Part shown: in pieces, positions 18,150 through 27,453 of the stretch | Layout of the letters: the number at the start of each line of letters is the position of its first letter | How positions within the stretch are numbered: the first letter of the stretch is position 1 | Assembly (NCBI RefSeq): GCF_030652515.1 | Contig: NZ_JAUSAR010000172.1 | Location: 1 to 61,483 of the forward strand | Direction: 5' to 3' | From: Aquabacterium sp. | Lineage (GTDB): Bacteria > Pseudomonadota > Gammaproteobacteria > Burkholderiales > Burkholderiaceae_C | Length of the DNA: 61,483 bases | Made by a program: the position numbers and the translations under genes | Notes under the pieces: generated by a model | Seen by the model: the letters and a program-made list of their open reading frames with translations, nothing else | Database searches by the model: none | Told to the model about the DNA's origin: nothing

Positions 18150-20432
18150 TCAGCCTGTTTTTTGGCTCACATCAACCTTGAGCAAACGCAAACCGTTGGC
18201 CACCACCAGCAAGCTGGCACCCATGTCGGCAAACACCGCCATCCACATGGTGGCGCCGCCAAACACCGCCAGCACAAAAAAGACGGCCTTGATGCCCAGC
18301 GCCAGCGAGATGTTCTGCCAAAGGATGGCGTGCGTCAGCCTGGACAGGCGGATGGTCTCCGGGATGCGCCTGAGGTCATCGTTCATCACCACGACATCGG
18401 CCGCTTCCATGGCCGTGTCCGTGCCAGCACCACCCATGGCAAAACCAATGTTTGATTGCGCCAGCGCGGGGGCATCGTTGATGCCATCGCCCGTCATGGC
18501 GGTCAGGCCATGCAGTCTTTGCAGGTCTTTGATAGCGTCGAGCTTGTGCTCGGGCAAGAGGTTACCTCGGGCTTCGTCGATGCCAGCTTGTGCCGCGATG
18601 GTCTTGGCCGTGGCGGCGTTGTCACCGGTCAGCATGATGGAGGTCACGCCAAGCGCTTTGAGTTCGGCAATGGCCTGACGCGACGTATCCTTGATGGTGT
18701 CGGCCACCGCGAACAGGGCCAGCACGCCCTGGTCGTTGGCCAGCAGGGTGACCGTCCTGCCCGCTTCCTCGTGTGTTTTGAGGGTGCTCTCCAGGGAGGG
18801 TGTGGACTGGCCGCGCTCCTGCATCAGGCGATGATTTCCCAGCACGTAAAGCGTGCCGTTGTGGCTTGCGCTGACCCCTCGTCCAGCCAGTGCCTTGAAA
18901 TCAGCCACGTCAACACCCTGGGCAACGGTGCTCCCGTGCTCAATGCTGCTGAGGCCTTGGGCAATGGCCTTGGAGACAGGATGGTCGGAGCGGTTCGCCA
19001 GCCCCAGGGCCAGTGTGATGAGCGGCGCGCGGTCACCTTGAAGTGCCACCCATTCGACGAGCTTGGGCTTGCCCAGGGTGATGGTGCCGGTTTTGTCCAG
19101 GGCTATGGCCTTGAGCTTGCGCGCTTCTTCCAGGTAGGTGCCGCCTTTGATCAGGATGCCCCGGCGCGCCGCGCTGGCCAGTGCACTGACCACGGTGACG
19201 GGGGTGGAGATCACCAGCGCGCAAGGGCAGGCGATGACCAGCAGGACCAGCGCCTTGTACAGCGACTGGGTCCAGGTCCAGTCCATCAGCCACGGCGTGA
19301 GAAGGGCCACACCCAGCGCCATCACGAACACGGTCGGGGTGTAGATGGCCGCGAATTTGTCCACAAAGCGCTGGGTCGGAGCCCGCGTGCCCTGCGCTTC
19401 CTCGACCGCGTGGATGATGCGAGCGAGGGTGGTGTTGGTGGCCTCGGCGGTCACGCGAAACTGCAACTCGCCCGTCTCGTTGATGGTGCCTGCGAACACG
19501 GTGTCGCCCATGGCTTTGTCGACGGGGATGCTCTCGCCGGTCACTGGGGCCTGGTTGACGGCGCTGTTGCCCGCTGTCACGACGCCATCAAGCGGCACGC
19601 GCGCGCCAGGGCGAATGCGAACAATGGCGGCCAGGGGCACCTCGCTGGCCTTCAGGGTGCGCCATGTGCCATCGGCTTGTTGAACATCGGCCTCTTCGGG
19701 CGCCAGCGCCATCAAGCCCTTGATGGCATTGCGCGCCCGATCGACCGAGCGTGCCTCGATCAACTCGGCGATGGCATAGAGGGCCATGACCATGGCGGCC
19801 TCGGGCCATTGCCCGATCAGAAAGGCGCCCGTGACCGCCACGGTCATCAAGGCGTTGATGTTGAGCTTGGCATGACGCAGGGCCATCAGGCCCTTTTTGT
19901 AGGTGTCCAGCCCAGCCAAGCCGATGGCCGCCATTGCCAACGCGATCTCCAGGCCTTGCGCGACCAGCGATTGCACCTCGATGAAACCGATGGCTTCTGC
20001 CATGGTGGCGAGGATCAACGCGGCGATCAGCCGTTTCACCCCACCCCGGAAAAATCCCGAGGCCTCTGCCGTGAGGGCAGTCCCTGCGGCATCTGGCTGT
20101 ATCAGTTGAGGGTCGAAGCCCGCCCGGCGGATGGCCGCTTGGGCCAGTTCGACCGCCGATGGCGTGCCAGTCATGCTCAAGGTGCGCTCGCTCAACTGGA
20201 AGCGCAGCGTGTGGATGCCTTTGATGGGCTCCAGGGCGCGCCGGATTTCCGACTCCTCCGTGGCGCAGTCCATCGTGGCGATCCGAAATGAGGTGTTGCC
20301 TGACCGGGTGGTTGCTTCAGAGGAGTCTGCTGCGGCTGTATCTGCGGTGTCCGCACACCCTCCGCAGGTTGCTCCTTGGCAGGCGCTCTCAACAGGGTTC
20401 TTGCTGTCGACCTTGGCTTCACTTGATGGCAT
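18150..20432 (-). CDS. cadA: CadA/ZntA Zn/Cd/Pb-translocating P1B-type ATPase
   Basis: The 760-residue protein has a Cys-bearing leader (CQGATCGGC), then one heavy-metal domain with a single metal Cys (ATMDCATEE, residues 53-60). Later landmarks are TGES (298-301), the CPC membrane motif (402-404), the phosphorylated DKTGT (D446), the SDHP motif (H484) and GDGIND (648-653). The last helix keeps the zinc-ATPase Asp (FADMGASLLVVANGLRLL). It pumps Zn, Cd or Pb from cytoplasm to periplasm, feeding the Czc pumps. AAGGAA lies before the ATG, and a CadR-type promoter lies directly upstream. The neighbouring czc operon has the same orientation but its own upstream region. Confidence 0.94.
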   Translation of the reverse strand: MPSSEAKVDSKNPVESACQGATCGGCADTADTAAADSSEATTRSGNTSFRIATMDCATEESEIRRALEPIKGIHTLRFQLSERTLSMTGTPSAVELAQAAIRRAGFDPQLIQPDAAGTALTAEASGFFRGGVKRLIAALILATMAEAIGFIEVQSLVAQGLEIALAMAAIGLAGLDTYKKGLMALRHAKLNINALMTVAVTGAFLIGQWPEAAMVMALYAIAELIEARSVDRARNAIKGLMALAPEEADVQQADGTWRTLKASEVPLAAIVRIRPGARVPLDGVVTAGNSAVNQAPVTGESIPVDKAMGDTVFAGTINETGELQFRVTAEATNTTLARIIHAVEEAQGTRAPTQRFVDKFAAIYTPTVFVMALGVALLTPWLMDWTWTQSLYKALVLLVIACPCALVISTPVTVVSALASAARRGILIKGGTYLEEARKLKAIALDKTGTITLGKPKLVEWVALQGDRAPLITLALGLANRSDHPVSKAIAQGLSSIEHGSTVAQGVDVADFKALAGRGVSASHNGTLYVLGNHRLMQERGQSTPSLESTLKTHEEAGRTVTLLANDQGVLALFAVADTIKDTSRQAIAELKALGVTSIMLTGDNAATAKTIAAQAGIDEARGNLLPEHKLDAIKDLQRLHGLTAMTGDGINDAPALAQSNIGFAMGGAGTDTAMEAADVVVMNDDLRRIPETIRLSRLTHAILWQNISLALGIKAVFFVLAVFGGATMWMAVFADMGASLLVVANGLRLLKVDVSQKTG

Positions 20433-20451
20433 GACGTGTTCCTTTGACCTT

Positions 20452-20483
20452 GATTTAAATCCCTGTAGTGGCTACAGAGTCAA
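20452..20483 (-). promoter_or_regulatory. CadR-type promoter/operator, copy 2 (cadA)
   Basis: On the minus strand TTGACT (20478-20483), a 20-bp spacer with a CTGTAG/CTACAG dyad and TAAATC (20452-20457). It has the most symmetrical dyad of the four copies and drives the intact cadA. Confidence 0.85.
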
Positions 20484-20617
20484 TAGAAATATAGAAGCCC
20501 TGTTGTCATGATGGACGGCAAGACGACCAAGCAACCTTGGCTGTTGCCTGCGGTCGCTTCGTCATGCGGAGCATCCTCGCCTGAAGATTTCAGAGCGAAC
20601 CGGATAGCCTACGCCGC

Positions 20618-21238
20618 ATGTCGAGAACCGCTCGTGCCTTGTTCCTGCTGATTGTCATGGCTTGGCAGACCTTGTCGTTTTTGACGCCGTTCCAGATCCG
20701 CCAGCAGGCGCAATCGTTGGGCCATGCGGTCGAACACTTGCAGGCGCTGGATCATCACCACCATGAAGACCAGTCGCTTCATGCTGATGAAGGTGGGGGG
20801 GCCAATGAGTCGCCTCTCCATCACACGCACGATGGCGTTCAACCATCCGGTTTGTCGTCCGTGATCGCGATGGCCTTGCTCGATGGTGAGCCTGCATCGC
20901 ACATCGGTGTGAGTGCGCATGACGTGCCTGCGTTGGCGAAGGCGGACATCGGCATTGCGATGGGCGGCGCGGGCACCGACACGGCCATGGAGGCCGCCGA
21001 TGTGGTCATCATGAACGATGACCTGCGCCGCATCCCTGAGTTGATTCGCTTGTCTCGCCTGACCCATGCTGTGCTGTGGCAAAACATTTCCCTGGCGCTG
21101 GGCATCAAGGCGGTGTTTCTTGTGCTGGCGGTGTTTGGACACGCCTCGATGTGGATGGCTGTGTTTGCCGACATGGGGGCCAGTTTGCTGGTCGTGGCCA
21201 ATGGCTTGCGCCTGTTGCGGGCTCGCACGAGCCCATGA
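20618..21238 (+). CDS. Chimeric ORF: His-rich small protein fused to cadA 3' end
   Basis: The 206-codon ORF joins two unrelated parts. Residues 1-103 form a small secreted or anchored His-rich protein (MSRTARALFLLIVMAWQTLS, later DHHHHEDQSLH). I recall this type of short protein near cad/czc genes in beta-proteobacteria. From about residue 104 (base about 20927) it is the C-terminal 100 residues of a cadA-type ATPase (IGIAMGGAGTDTAMEAADVV to VANGLRLL), in frame. The ATPase part includes the last membrane helices and the metal-site Asp but lacks everything needed for pumping. Its codons differ from the intact cadA, so it comes from another allele. Read-through of the fusion is possible; function unknown. 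Confidence 0.75.
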   Translation: MSRTARALFLLIVMAWQTLSFLTPFQIRQQAQSLGHAVEHLQALDHHHHEDQSLHADEGGGANESPLHHTHDGVQPSGLSSVIAMALLDGEPASHIGVSAHDVPALAKADIGIAMGGAGTDTAMEAADVVIMNDDLRRIPELIRLSRLTHAVLWQNISLALGIKAVFLVLAVFGHASMWMAVFADMGASLLVVANGLRLLRARTSP

Positions 21239-21284
21239 GAAAACACTTCATAGTCACGGACATTGGGTCGATATACTGCGGACC

Positions 21285-21641
21285 ATGCGCCGGTTGATTG
21301 CCATTCTTTTGATGATCGTGCTGCCACTCCAATTGAGTTGGGCTGTGGCGGCCACGTACTGTCAAGATGAGCAAGATCCCGGTGCCCAGCATTTTGGTCA
21401 CCACGTGCACTTACACCAAGACGGTGCGGACACAGGCAAGCATCCGACCAAAAGCACCCAGAAGGCCGAGAACGATTGTGGCTGCTCTGGGCACCTGTGC
21501 AGCGCTCATCTGCTTCCCGTGGGTCTTGATGCTTGGTCAGCCACAACGGCTGAGCGGCAGTTCGTCGCCTTGGAAACCCACCTGCATCTAACATCCGATC
21601 CTCCTCGGATCGAGCGCCCCAACTGGATCGACTCTCTCTGA
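21285..21641 (+). CDS. czcI: CzcI-type periplasmic protein, copy 2
   Basis: The 118-residue product has the same signal peptide type (MRRLIAILLMIVLPLQLSWA) and His cluster (FGHHVHLHQDG) as the other CzcI copies. A CGCSGHLCSAH segment lies further on, and it ends in IERPNW. ATG 21285 is the family-consistent start; the longer frame to 21066 runs through the upstream fusion gene. Unlike the other two copies it is not followed by czcC; the next gene is a lipoprotein that in another locus follows czcA. This suggests deletion of an intervening czcCBA. Confidence 0.78.
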   Translation: MRRLIAILLMIVLPLQLSWAVAATYCQDEQDPGAQHFGHHVHLHQDGADTGKHPTKSTQKAENDCGCSGHLCSAHLLPVGLDAWSATTAERQFVALETHLHLTSDPPRIERPNWIDSL

Positions 21642-21755
21642 TTCGACGGGGCCGTTCTGATGAATTGTCATTGAGATGACACGCCAGCAGGCGTAGATCT
21701 TTCAGCATCCGGCTCGTCGAACCCACCCCGTTGTGTGTTTCATCAGGAGCCGATC

Positions 21756-22127
21756 ATGAACAAATTCACGTTGACCTGTGTGCTCACAGGCATTTCATTG
21801 CTGACAACCGCGTGCTCTACGCTTGACTACGAGCCCTATGGGTATGGGGAAGGATGGCGCCGATCACAAGTCTTGGAAATTGGTCAAACCAAAACCATGA
21901 TGCAGCGAGTCGCCAAAGACTGCCGAACAGAGTTGCGTGCCGATGCACCCTATGCCCGCTACGCCGTTGCGTCCTACAGCTACGGAGGCAGTCCGAATCT
22001 GAGGGCAAAACGTGTCGTCGCCGTACCGAATGCCATGAATCTGAACGTTGGGGATTGGGTGTATATCAACATCACCGATTGCCAGCAGCCTTTGAAACGG
22101 GTTGATCAAAGAAAGATGCTGGACTGA
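21756..22127 (+). CDS. Putative lipoprotein, paralogue 1 of a czc-associated family
   Basis: The 123-residue protein has a lipoprotein signal with lipobox LLTTAC. A conserved GWRRSQVLEI stretch follows, then DCRTEL and a C-terminal VASYSYGGSPNLRAKR block ending in VGDWVYINITDCQ. A clear paralogue lies at 34085-34432, directly behind the truncated czcA. The family function is unknown to me; its repeated position near czc genes suggests a periplasmic metal-stress role. AGGAG six bases before the ATG supports the start. A strong hairpin terminator follows. Confidence 0.75.
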   Translation: MNKFTLTCVLTGISLLTTACSTLDYEPYGYGEGWRRSQVLEIGQTKTMMQRVAKDCRTELRADAPYARYAVASYSYGGSPNLRAKRVVAVPNAMNLNVGDWVYINITDCQQPLKRVDQRKMLD

Positions 22128-22134
22128 TCAGACT

Positions 22135-22162
22135 GGCCTGTTGAATAGGTTCTCAACAGGCC
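22135..22162. terminator. Bidirectional hairpin terminator
   Basis: A perfect 10-bp stem (GGCCTGTTGA / TCAACAGGCC) with an 8-base loop sits between the convergent lipoprotein gene and the His-rich protein gene. The stem is followed by CTTTCC; T-runs are short, so the strength is moderate. Confidence 0.7.
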
Positions 22163-22171
22163 CTTTCCGCA

Positions 22172-22573
22172 TTACTTGATCGAGAACCGGACGTTGATCG
22201 GCTTTTTGCCTGCCAGCGTCACCAGCGCTACCACCTTGGTGCCGCTCTTGATCGCAAAGCTCCCCGTGGCTTGCAGGTGGGAGTCACCTGCCGGTGACAA
22301 GGTCACCGTCGTCTTCTCAGCACCATTGAGCAAGGTCAACTTGGCCGTGCCGCCTTTGGCGCTGGCCGGTTTGCCGTGATCCCTCACGTGCAAGGCAATT
22401 TGATCTGGCTTGGCCACCAACTCGAAGTCCATGTCCTTGGCCTCGGTGACGATGCCACCATGCAGAGACTGATGTTCATGGCCGTGCTCATGGCCGTGGT
22501 TGTGCCCGTCGCCAGCTTGTGCGCCAAAGGCCAAGGCCAGCAGGGAAGAAGCAATGATGTGGTGAATGCGCAT
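22172..22573 (-). CDS. Periplasmic His-rich protein of the second RND operon
   Basis: The 133-residue protein has a signal peptide (MRIHHIIASSLLALAFGAQA) followed by HNHGHEHGHEHQSLHGG. The rest is a beta-rich domain (FELVAKPDQIALHVRDHG; TVTLSPAGDSHLQATGSF). The domain recalls the accessory N-terminal part of some metal membrane-fusion proteins. It probably binds divalent metal in the periplasm. It is the last gene of the operon, 30 bp after the RND gene, with AAAGGA upstream of its start. No named family can be assigned with certainty. Confidence 0.7.
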   Translation of the reverse strand: MRIHHIIASSLLALAFGAQAGDGHNHGHEHGHEHQSLHGGIVTEAKDMDFELVAKPDQIALHVRDHGKPASAKGGTAKLTLLNGAEKTTVTLSPAGDSHLQATGSFAIKSGTKVVALVTLAGKKPINVRFSIK

Positions 22574-22603
22574 GGGAATATCCTTTCAGTTGAGGGGAAT
22601 GAA

Positions 22604-25600
22604 TCAGAAAACTTCGGTGCTCTTGTCACCGAGCAGGCGCTCGGCATCGCGCTTTCCAAACAGCCAGAACATGGCCGGGGTCAGGAAGGTGTCCAGCAGG
22701 GTTGAGCTGATCAAGCCAGAGAAGATCACGACGGCCACAGGGTGCAGGATCTCGGTGCCAGGCCGCTCGGCCTCGAACAACAGCGGTGCCAGCGCGAAGG
22801 CGGTCACCAGGGCGGTCATCAACACCGGGCTGAGCCGCTCCATCGAGCCGCGCAAGATCATCGTGTGGTCAAAGCGCTCGCCCTCCAGCCGCATCAGGTT
22901 CAGGTAGTGGCTGACCTTGAGGATGCCGTTGCGCACCGAGATGCCCGCCAAGGTGATGAAGCCGATCAGGGCCGCCACCGACAGGGGCTGTCCTGCCAGC
23001 CACAAGCCCAGCACTGCACCCACCAGGGCCAGCGGGATGTTGGCCATGATCAGCGCAGCCAGGATGGCTGATTTGTAGCGGGTGTAGAGCACCACGAACA
23101 TCAGCACCAGCGACACCATGGAGAGCAGGCCGACCAGTCGGCTGGCTTCTTCCTGTGCCTGAAACTGCCCGCCCAGGGTCACGAAGTAGCCTTCAGGCAA
23201 AGGCGTGCTGGCCACCACCTTGCGGATGTCGGCGACCACGTCTGACAAGGCTCGCCCTTGCGCGTTGGCAGACAAGACGATGCGGCGTTTGCCATCGTCG
23301 CGGCTGATTTGGTTGGGGCCATCGCTGTCTTCGATCGTGGCGATCTTGGACAGGGGGATCCGCCCGGTCGGCGTCTCCAGCATGATCTGACCCAGCCCCT
23401 GCAAGGTGCGGGCGCTCTCTGGCAGGCGAACCACCAGGGCAAAGCGACGGCTGCCTTCCACCACCTGGGTGACCTTTTCTCCCTCCACCAGGCTTTGGAG
23501 CACCGCCAGGATCTGAGGCGTTGGCACGCCGTACTGCGCCGCTGCGTCGTAATCCACCCGCACCTTGATTTGCGGCGCGAGCACCTGCTTCTCAATCTCC
23601 AGGTCTGCCAGGCCGGGCACTTGCGCCAACTTGCTGCGCAAAGCATCGGCCTGCCCCCTCAAGGTGTCCAGGTCTTCACCGAACAACTTGATGGCGATTT
23701 GAGAGCGCACCCCTGAGAGCATGTGGTCGATGCGGTGCGAAATCGGCTGCCCGATGGCAATGGCTGCGGGCAGCATCGACAGGCGTGAACGGATGTCGGC
23801 TTTGACGTCGTCCATGCTGCGTGTGAGCTCGGATGCTGGCACCAGGCCGACATCCAGTTCACTGACGTGCACACCTTCTGCGTGTTCATCCAGTTCTGCG
23901 CGGCCGCTGCGACGGCCCACATGCGTGACCTCTGGCACCTCGCGCACCAGCACCTCGGCTTGTCGCGCCATGACGGAAGACTCTGCCAAGGTCACCCCTG
24001 GGTTCAAGCGCAAGCCAATCAGCAAGGTGCCTTCATTGAATGGGGGCAGAAAGGTGGTGGCAAAGAAAGGCACCGCCACAGCCGACAACACCGCCGCCAC
24101 CCCACCGGCCATCAATGCCGACTTCGGCGCCATCAGCACGGCCTGCAAGGCCTTGCGGTAGCGCACTTTCAGCCAGGCCAGGACGCGGGTGTCGTCGTGG
24201 TCCAGGCTCTTCATGCGTGGCAACAGGTAAGAGGCCAGAACCGGCGTTACAGTGACCGAGACCAGTAGCGACGCCAGGGTCGAGACGATGAACGCAATGC
24301 CCAGGGGCACGAACAAGCGTCCCTCGATGCCGGGCAGCGCAAACAAGGGCAGGAACACCAGGACGATGATGGCCGTTGCGTACAGGATGCCCGAGCGCAC
24401 CTCCATCGAGGCGAGCTTGACCACCTCCAGCATGGGCATGCGCTCCGCCTCGGGCTTTTGGCGCTCCAGCTTGAGGCGGCGCAGCACGTTCTCGACGTCC
24501 ACCACCGCGTCATCCACCAAGCCGCCAATGGCAATGGCCAGGCCGCCCAGCGTCATCGTGTTGATCGACAGACCGAAGTACCTGAAGACCAGCGCCGTGA
24601 CAAAGATGGACACCGGGATGGCGGTCAGCGCAATGATGGTGGGGCGCAGCGTGCCCAGAAAAACGAACAAGATGACCGCCACGAAGACGGATGCACCCAT
24701 GAGCTTGCCCTGTAGCGTGGTCACCGAGGCTTCGATGAAGCTGGCCTGGCGGAAGGTGACACGGGGCGCCTCCATGCCCGCAGGCAGGGAGGTCTTCATC
24801 TCGCCCAGGGCGGCCTCGATGGTCCGGGTCAAACCAATGGTGTCTGCGGTCGGCTGCTTCTGAATGCCCAGGATGACGGCAGGTTTGCCCTCAAAACCTG
24901 CATCACCACGCTTGAGCGCGGGGGCGAAGCTCACGTCGGCGATTTGACGCAGGCGGATGGCCTGGCCATTGCGCGCCGTCAGAGCCAGGTTTTTCAGGTC
25001 GTCAAGACGCGAGGTGCGCCCCAGATGACGGATCAGGTATTCGCGCCCGTTGAGCTCCAGAAAGCCGCCCGAACTGTTGGACGAGAAGCCCCTCAGCGCG
25101 CCTTCCAGTTGCTCATGCGTGATGTCCAGCTCCGCCATGCGAACAGTGTTGGGTTGCACCTGGAACTGGCGCACCTCACCGCCAATTGGGATGACCTGGG
25201 CGACTCCTGGGATGGCCATCAACCGAGGCCTGAGCACCCAATCTGCATATTCGCGCACCGCCATGGGTGAAGTCTTTGCGAGATCGATGGGAATGGCGAC
25301 CTGCATGATCTCGCCCATGATGGAGCTGATGGGCCCCATCCTGGGCGTGATGCCTTCGGGCAAGCCTTCTTCCATGGAGGTCAAGCGCTCTGACACCATC
25401 TGCCGAGCTCGGAAGATCTCGGTGCTCCAGTCAAAGGTGACGTAGATGAAGGACAGGCCTGCGCTGGAGGTCGAGCGCACGCTCTCCACCCCCGGCAGGC
25501 CATTCATCGTGGTCTCCAGCGGGAAGGTGATCAGTTGCTCCACCTCTTCGGCGGCCATGCCGCCCGCTTCCGTCATGATGGTGACGGTTGGTTTGTTGAG

Positions 25601-25723
25601 ATCAGGAAACACATCCACCGGCGTGCGTGTGAGCGTGAAGGCCCCGTAGGCCATCAGCACCGCCGCAGCGATGAGAACGAGCAGCCGGTTGGCCAGGCTG
25701 CTTTCGAGTAGCCACTTGAACAT
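22604..25723 (-). CDS. Heavy-metal RND exporter, HME3/ZneA-like
   Basis: This 1039-residue RND pump is distinct from the czcA at 11648. Its helix IV motif is GGLAIAIGGLVDDAVVDVENVLRRL (residues 393-417 region, split here as GGLAIAIGG and LVDDAVVDVEN). The double Asp and DVEN differ from the CzcA HME1 and CusA HME4 signatures and resemble the HME3/ZneA group for divalent cations such as zinc. The N-terminal VDVFPDLNKPTVTI is typical of heavy-metal RND pumps. It is cotranscribed with its membrane-fusion protein (14 bp gap) and an upstream TolC gene. Substrate is inferred, not read. Confidence 0.9.
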   Translation of the reverse strand: MFKWLLESSLANRLLVLIAAAVLMAYGAFTLTRTPVDVFPDLNKPTVTIMTEAGGMAAEEVEQLITFPLETTMNGLPGVESVRSTSSAGLSFIYVTFDWSTEIFRARQMVSERLTSMEEGLPEGITPRMGPISSIMGEIMQVAIPIDLAKTSPMAVREYADWVLRPRLMAIPGVAQVIPIGGEVRQFQVQPNTVRMAELDITHEQLEGALRGFSSNSSGGFLELNGREYLIRHLGRTSRLDDLKNLALTARNGQAIRLRQIADVSFAPALKRGDAGFEGKPAVILGIQKQPTADTIGLTRTIEAALGEMKTSLPAGMEAPRVTFRQASFIEASVTTLQGKLMGASVFVAVILFVFLGTLRPTIIALTAIPVSIFVTALVFRYFGLSINTMTLGGLAIAIGGLVDDAVVDVENVLRRLKLERQKPEAERMPMLEVVKLASMEVRSGILYATAIIVLVFLPLFALPGIEGRLFVPLGIAFIVSTLASLLVSVTVTPVLASYLLPRMKSLDHDDTRVLAWLKVRYRKALQAVLMAPKSALMAGGVAAVLSAVAVPFFATTFLPPFNEGTLLIGLRLNPGVTLAESSVMARQAEVLVREVPEVTHVGRRSGRAELDEHAEGVHVSELDVGLVPASELTRSMDDVKADIRSRLSMLPAAIAIGQPISHRIDHMLSGVRSQIAIKLFGEDLDTLRGQADALRSKLAQVPGLADLEIEKQVLAPQIKVRVDYDAAAQYGVPTPQILAVLQSLVEGEKVTQVVEGSRRFALVVRLPESARTLQGLGQIMLETPTGRIPLSKIATIEDSDGPNQISRDDGKRRIVLSANAQGRALSDVVADIRKVVASTPLPEGYFVTLGGQFQAQEEASRLVGLLSMVSLVLMFVVLYTRYKSAILAALIMANIPLALVGAVLGLWLAGQPLSVAALIGFITLAGISVRNGILKVSHYLNLMRLEGERFDHTMILRGSMERLSPVLMTALVTAFALAPLLFEAERPGTEILHPVAVVIFSGLISSTLLDTFLTPAMFWLFGKRDAERLLGDKSTEVF

Positions 25724-25737
25724 GATGCGTGGCCCTT

Positions 25738-26871
25738 TCAGCGAATTTGGTTGAGCAAGCTGGCGCCATGCGTGACCACGCGCTCACCCGCCTTCAAGCC
25801 GGAGGTGACGGCCACCGAGGCGCCATCCAGCGGCTCGAAGGTGATCACGCGTGGCGTGAAGCGCTCGGGCGATTGCTTGACCCAGACGATGTTCTGATTC
25901 GATGGGTTTTTGAGCACCGATGCCGACGGGACGGCTTGGCCTTTGACCTTCAGGTCAGATTGCACATAGACCTTCAGGGGCTGCCCGACAGCCAGTTGAG
26001 ACAGCGCCTGTCCTGTTGCCGAAAAGACCAATGGCAGTGCTTGATCACGCAGGCTTTTGGCTCCGCCAATGAACTTGAGCGGCACCCTTTGTCCACCAAT
26101 GTTCACTGTTGCGCTGGATACGTTCTGGGCCTGAGCCGTGTCATAGGCCAGCGCCTCGATGCGCAGGCGCTGTGGGTCAACGACCTCGAAGACCAGTTCG
26201 CGGGCGTCCACCACCTGGCCAGCCACGGCCTGTGTCGAAGCAATCACGCCGGATACCGGTGCCACGAGCGTGTCGCGCCCCCCCAGACCACCCGAGATGG
26301 CCGAGAGGCGCTCGCTCAGGCTGGCCAGCTCACTTTGCGCCGCTTCAATCTCTTTGGCAGGCACCGTGTCAGAGAGTTCCTGAAGGCGTGCCAGTCGTTT
26401 GGCTGCCAATGCCCGGGCCGCTTTCAGTTCGGCCTGTTGCGCGACCTGGTTGCTGCGCTCGATGGCCCCCGCTGTGGGCACCACATAGGCCAGGACCTCG
26501 CCTTGTTTGACCTGCTGCCCCAGGCTGGGCAAGCCCTTGGGCCCGGCTTGCAAACGGCCCGCCAAAGAAGCTTGTACTTTGCCGCCCGCATTGGGGTCCA
26601 TCGACACCTTGCCTGAGAGCTCGTATGCGCGGGGCAAGTCGCCGTCAGTGACAGCCAGGGTGCGCAGTTGCCACTGCCTTTGGGCAGGCTTGGGCAAGAA
26701 CACACTGCCATCGGGTTGGCGCTTGGGGCCATTGCCCGTTGCAGCAGGCGGGGCATCGCCATGGTCATGCCCCTCGCCTGCGCGAGCAAGTGAGGGGCTG
26801 AGTGCGGCACCCAGAACCAGGCATGAGGCCAGACACGAAGCCAGCGCCATAGAAATCTTTGTCGTGCTCAT
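25738..26871 (-). CDS. Membrane-fusion protein of the second RND system
   Basis: The 377-residue periplasmic adaptor has a signal peptide (LASCLVLGAALSPSLARA) and a short His segment (GEGHDHGDA). The MFP core follows: YELSGKVSMDPNAGGKV, LPSLGQQVKQGEVLAYV, a helical hairpin, then DTLVAPVSGVIAS. It links the HME3-like RND pump to the TolC-type channel. ATG 26871 with GGAGG six bases upstream is chosen. It overlaps the preceding gene by four bases, so the operon is tightly coupled. Confidence 0.88.
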   Translation of the reverse strand: MSTTKISMALASCLASCLVLGAALSPSLARAGEGHDHGDAPPAATGNGPKRQPDGSVFLPKPAQRQWQLRTLAVTDGDLPRAYELSGKVSMDPNAGGKVQASLAGRLQAGPKGLPSLGQQVKQGEVLAYVVPTAGAIERSNQVAQQAELKAARALAAKRLARLQELSDTVPAKEIEAAQSELASLSERLSAISGGLGGRDTLVAPVSGVIASTQAVAGQVVDARELVFEVVDPQRLRIEALAYDTAQAQNVSSATVNIGGQRVPLKFIGGAKSLRDQALPLVFSATGQALSQLAVGQPLKVYVQSDLKVKGQAVPSASVLKNPSNQNIVWVKQSPERFTPRVITFEPLDGASVAVTSGLKAGERVVTHGASLLNQIR

Positions 26872-27422
26872 TCGGCACCTCCCATGCGTGTGCGCTTGTT
26901 GCGCTGAATGAAGAACAGCCCACCGGCGACCACCACCAGCCCGGGCAGCGCCCACTTGAGCCACCGGCTCATGGGCCACGCGCCGCCCTCAGCGGCATCG
27001 GTGTGAGCGGCTTCGTGCACATCCAGCTCAGCCGCCAGCAGATCGGACGCCTGACCAGCCACCACGGTGGCGCTCACGGGGTATTCACCCTCTTCAGGCT
27101 CAGTAGCCAGGGTGGCTTCAAACGTGCCTTCTTCGATTTGTTTGACGGGCAATGCCTTGCCTGCGAATTCGATCTCCAGGCTGGCGCCTTTAACAGGGCT
27201 GTTGTCTGCCGCTTGATCCAGGTAGAGCGTCAGCTTGCGGCCGTCGAGCACGCCAACCAGCTCGAACTGGTCCGACGTTGCTTCGAAGCGGGCCAAAGTC
27301 GGCTCGGCTGCGGCGCTTGGCGCCTCGCCATGGTCATGGCCTTCACCGGCCATGACCAAAGCCGTCACGGTGCTCAGGCCAAGGGCTGCGGCCCAGGCAC
27401 GGATGGTTTGAATGTGTGTCAT
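26868..27422 (-). CDS. Membrane-anchored periplasmic protein of the second RND operon
   Basis: The 184-residue product has a signal peptide (LGLSTVTALVMA) and then GEGHDHGEAP, almost identical to the start of the mature adjacent adaptor. A beta-rich periplasmic domain follows (LVGVLDGRKLTLYLDQ; YPVSATVVAG). A C-terminal membrane helix (WALPGLVVVAGGLFFI) and a basic tail end the protein. I do not know a named family. The fixed position between the TolC and MFP genes suggests an accessory subunit that delivers or senses metal. The ribosome site is weak (AAAGG further upstream), but the signal peptide defines the start. Confidence 0.65.
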   Translation of the reverse strand: MTHIQTIRAWAAALGLSTVTALVMAGEGHDHGEAPSAAAEPTLARFEATSDQFELVGVLDGRKLTLYLDQAADNSPVKGASLEIEFAGKALPVKQIEEGTFEATLATEPEEGEYPVSATVVAGQASDLLAAELDVHEAAHTDAAEGGAWPMSRWLKWALPGLVVVAGGLFFIQRNKRTRMGGAE

Positions 27423-27453
27423 GTGGGGGTTTACCTTTGCGATGGCGATGTGT

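Noticed and set aside
18456..20291. 611-codon plus-strand ORF antisense to cadA
   Set aside because: Shadow of the well-conserved P1B ATPase on the other strand; no recognisable domain.
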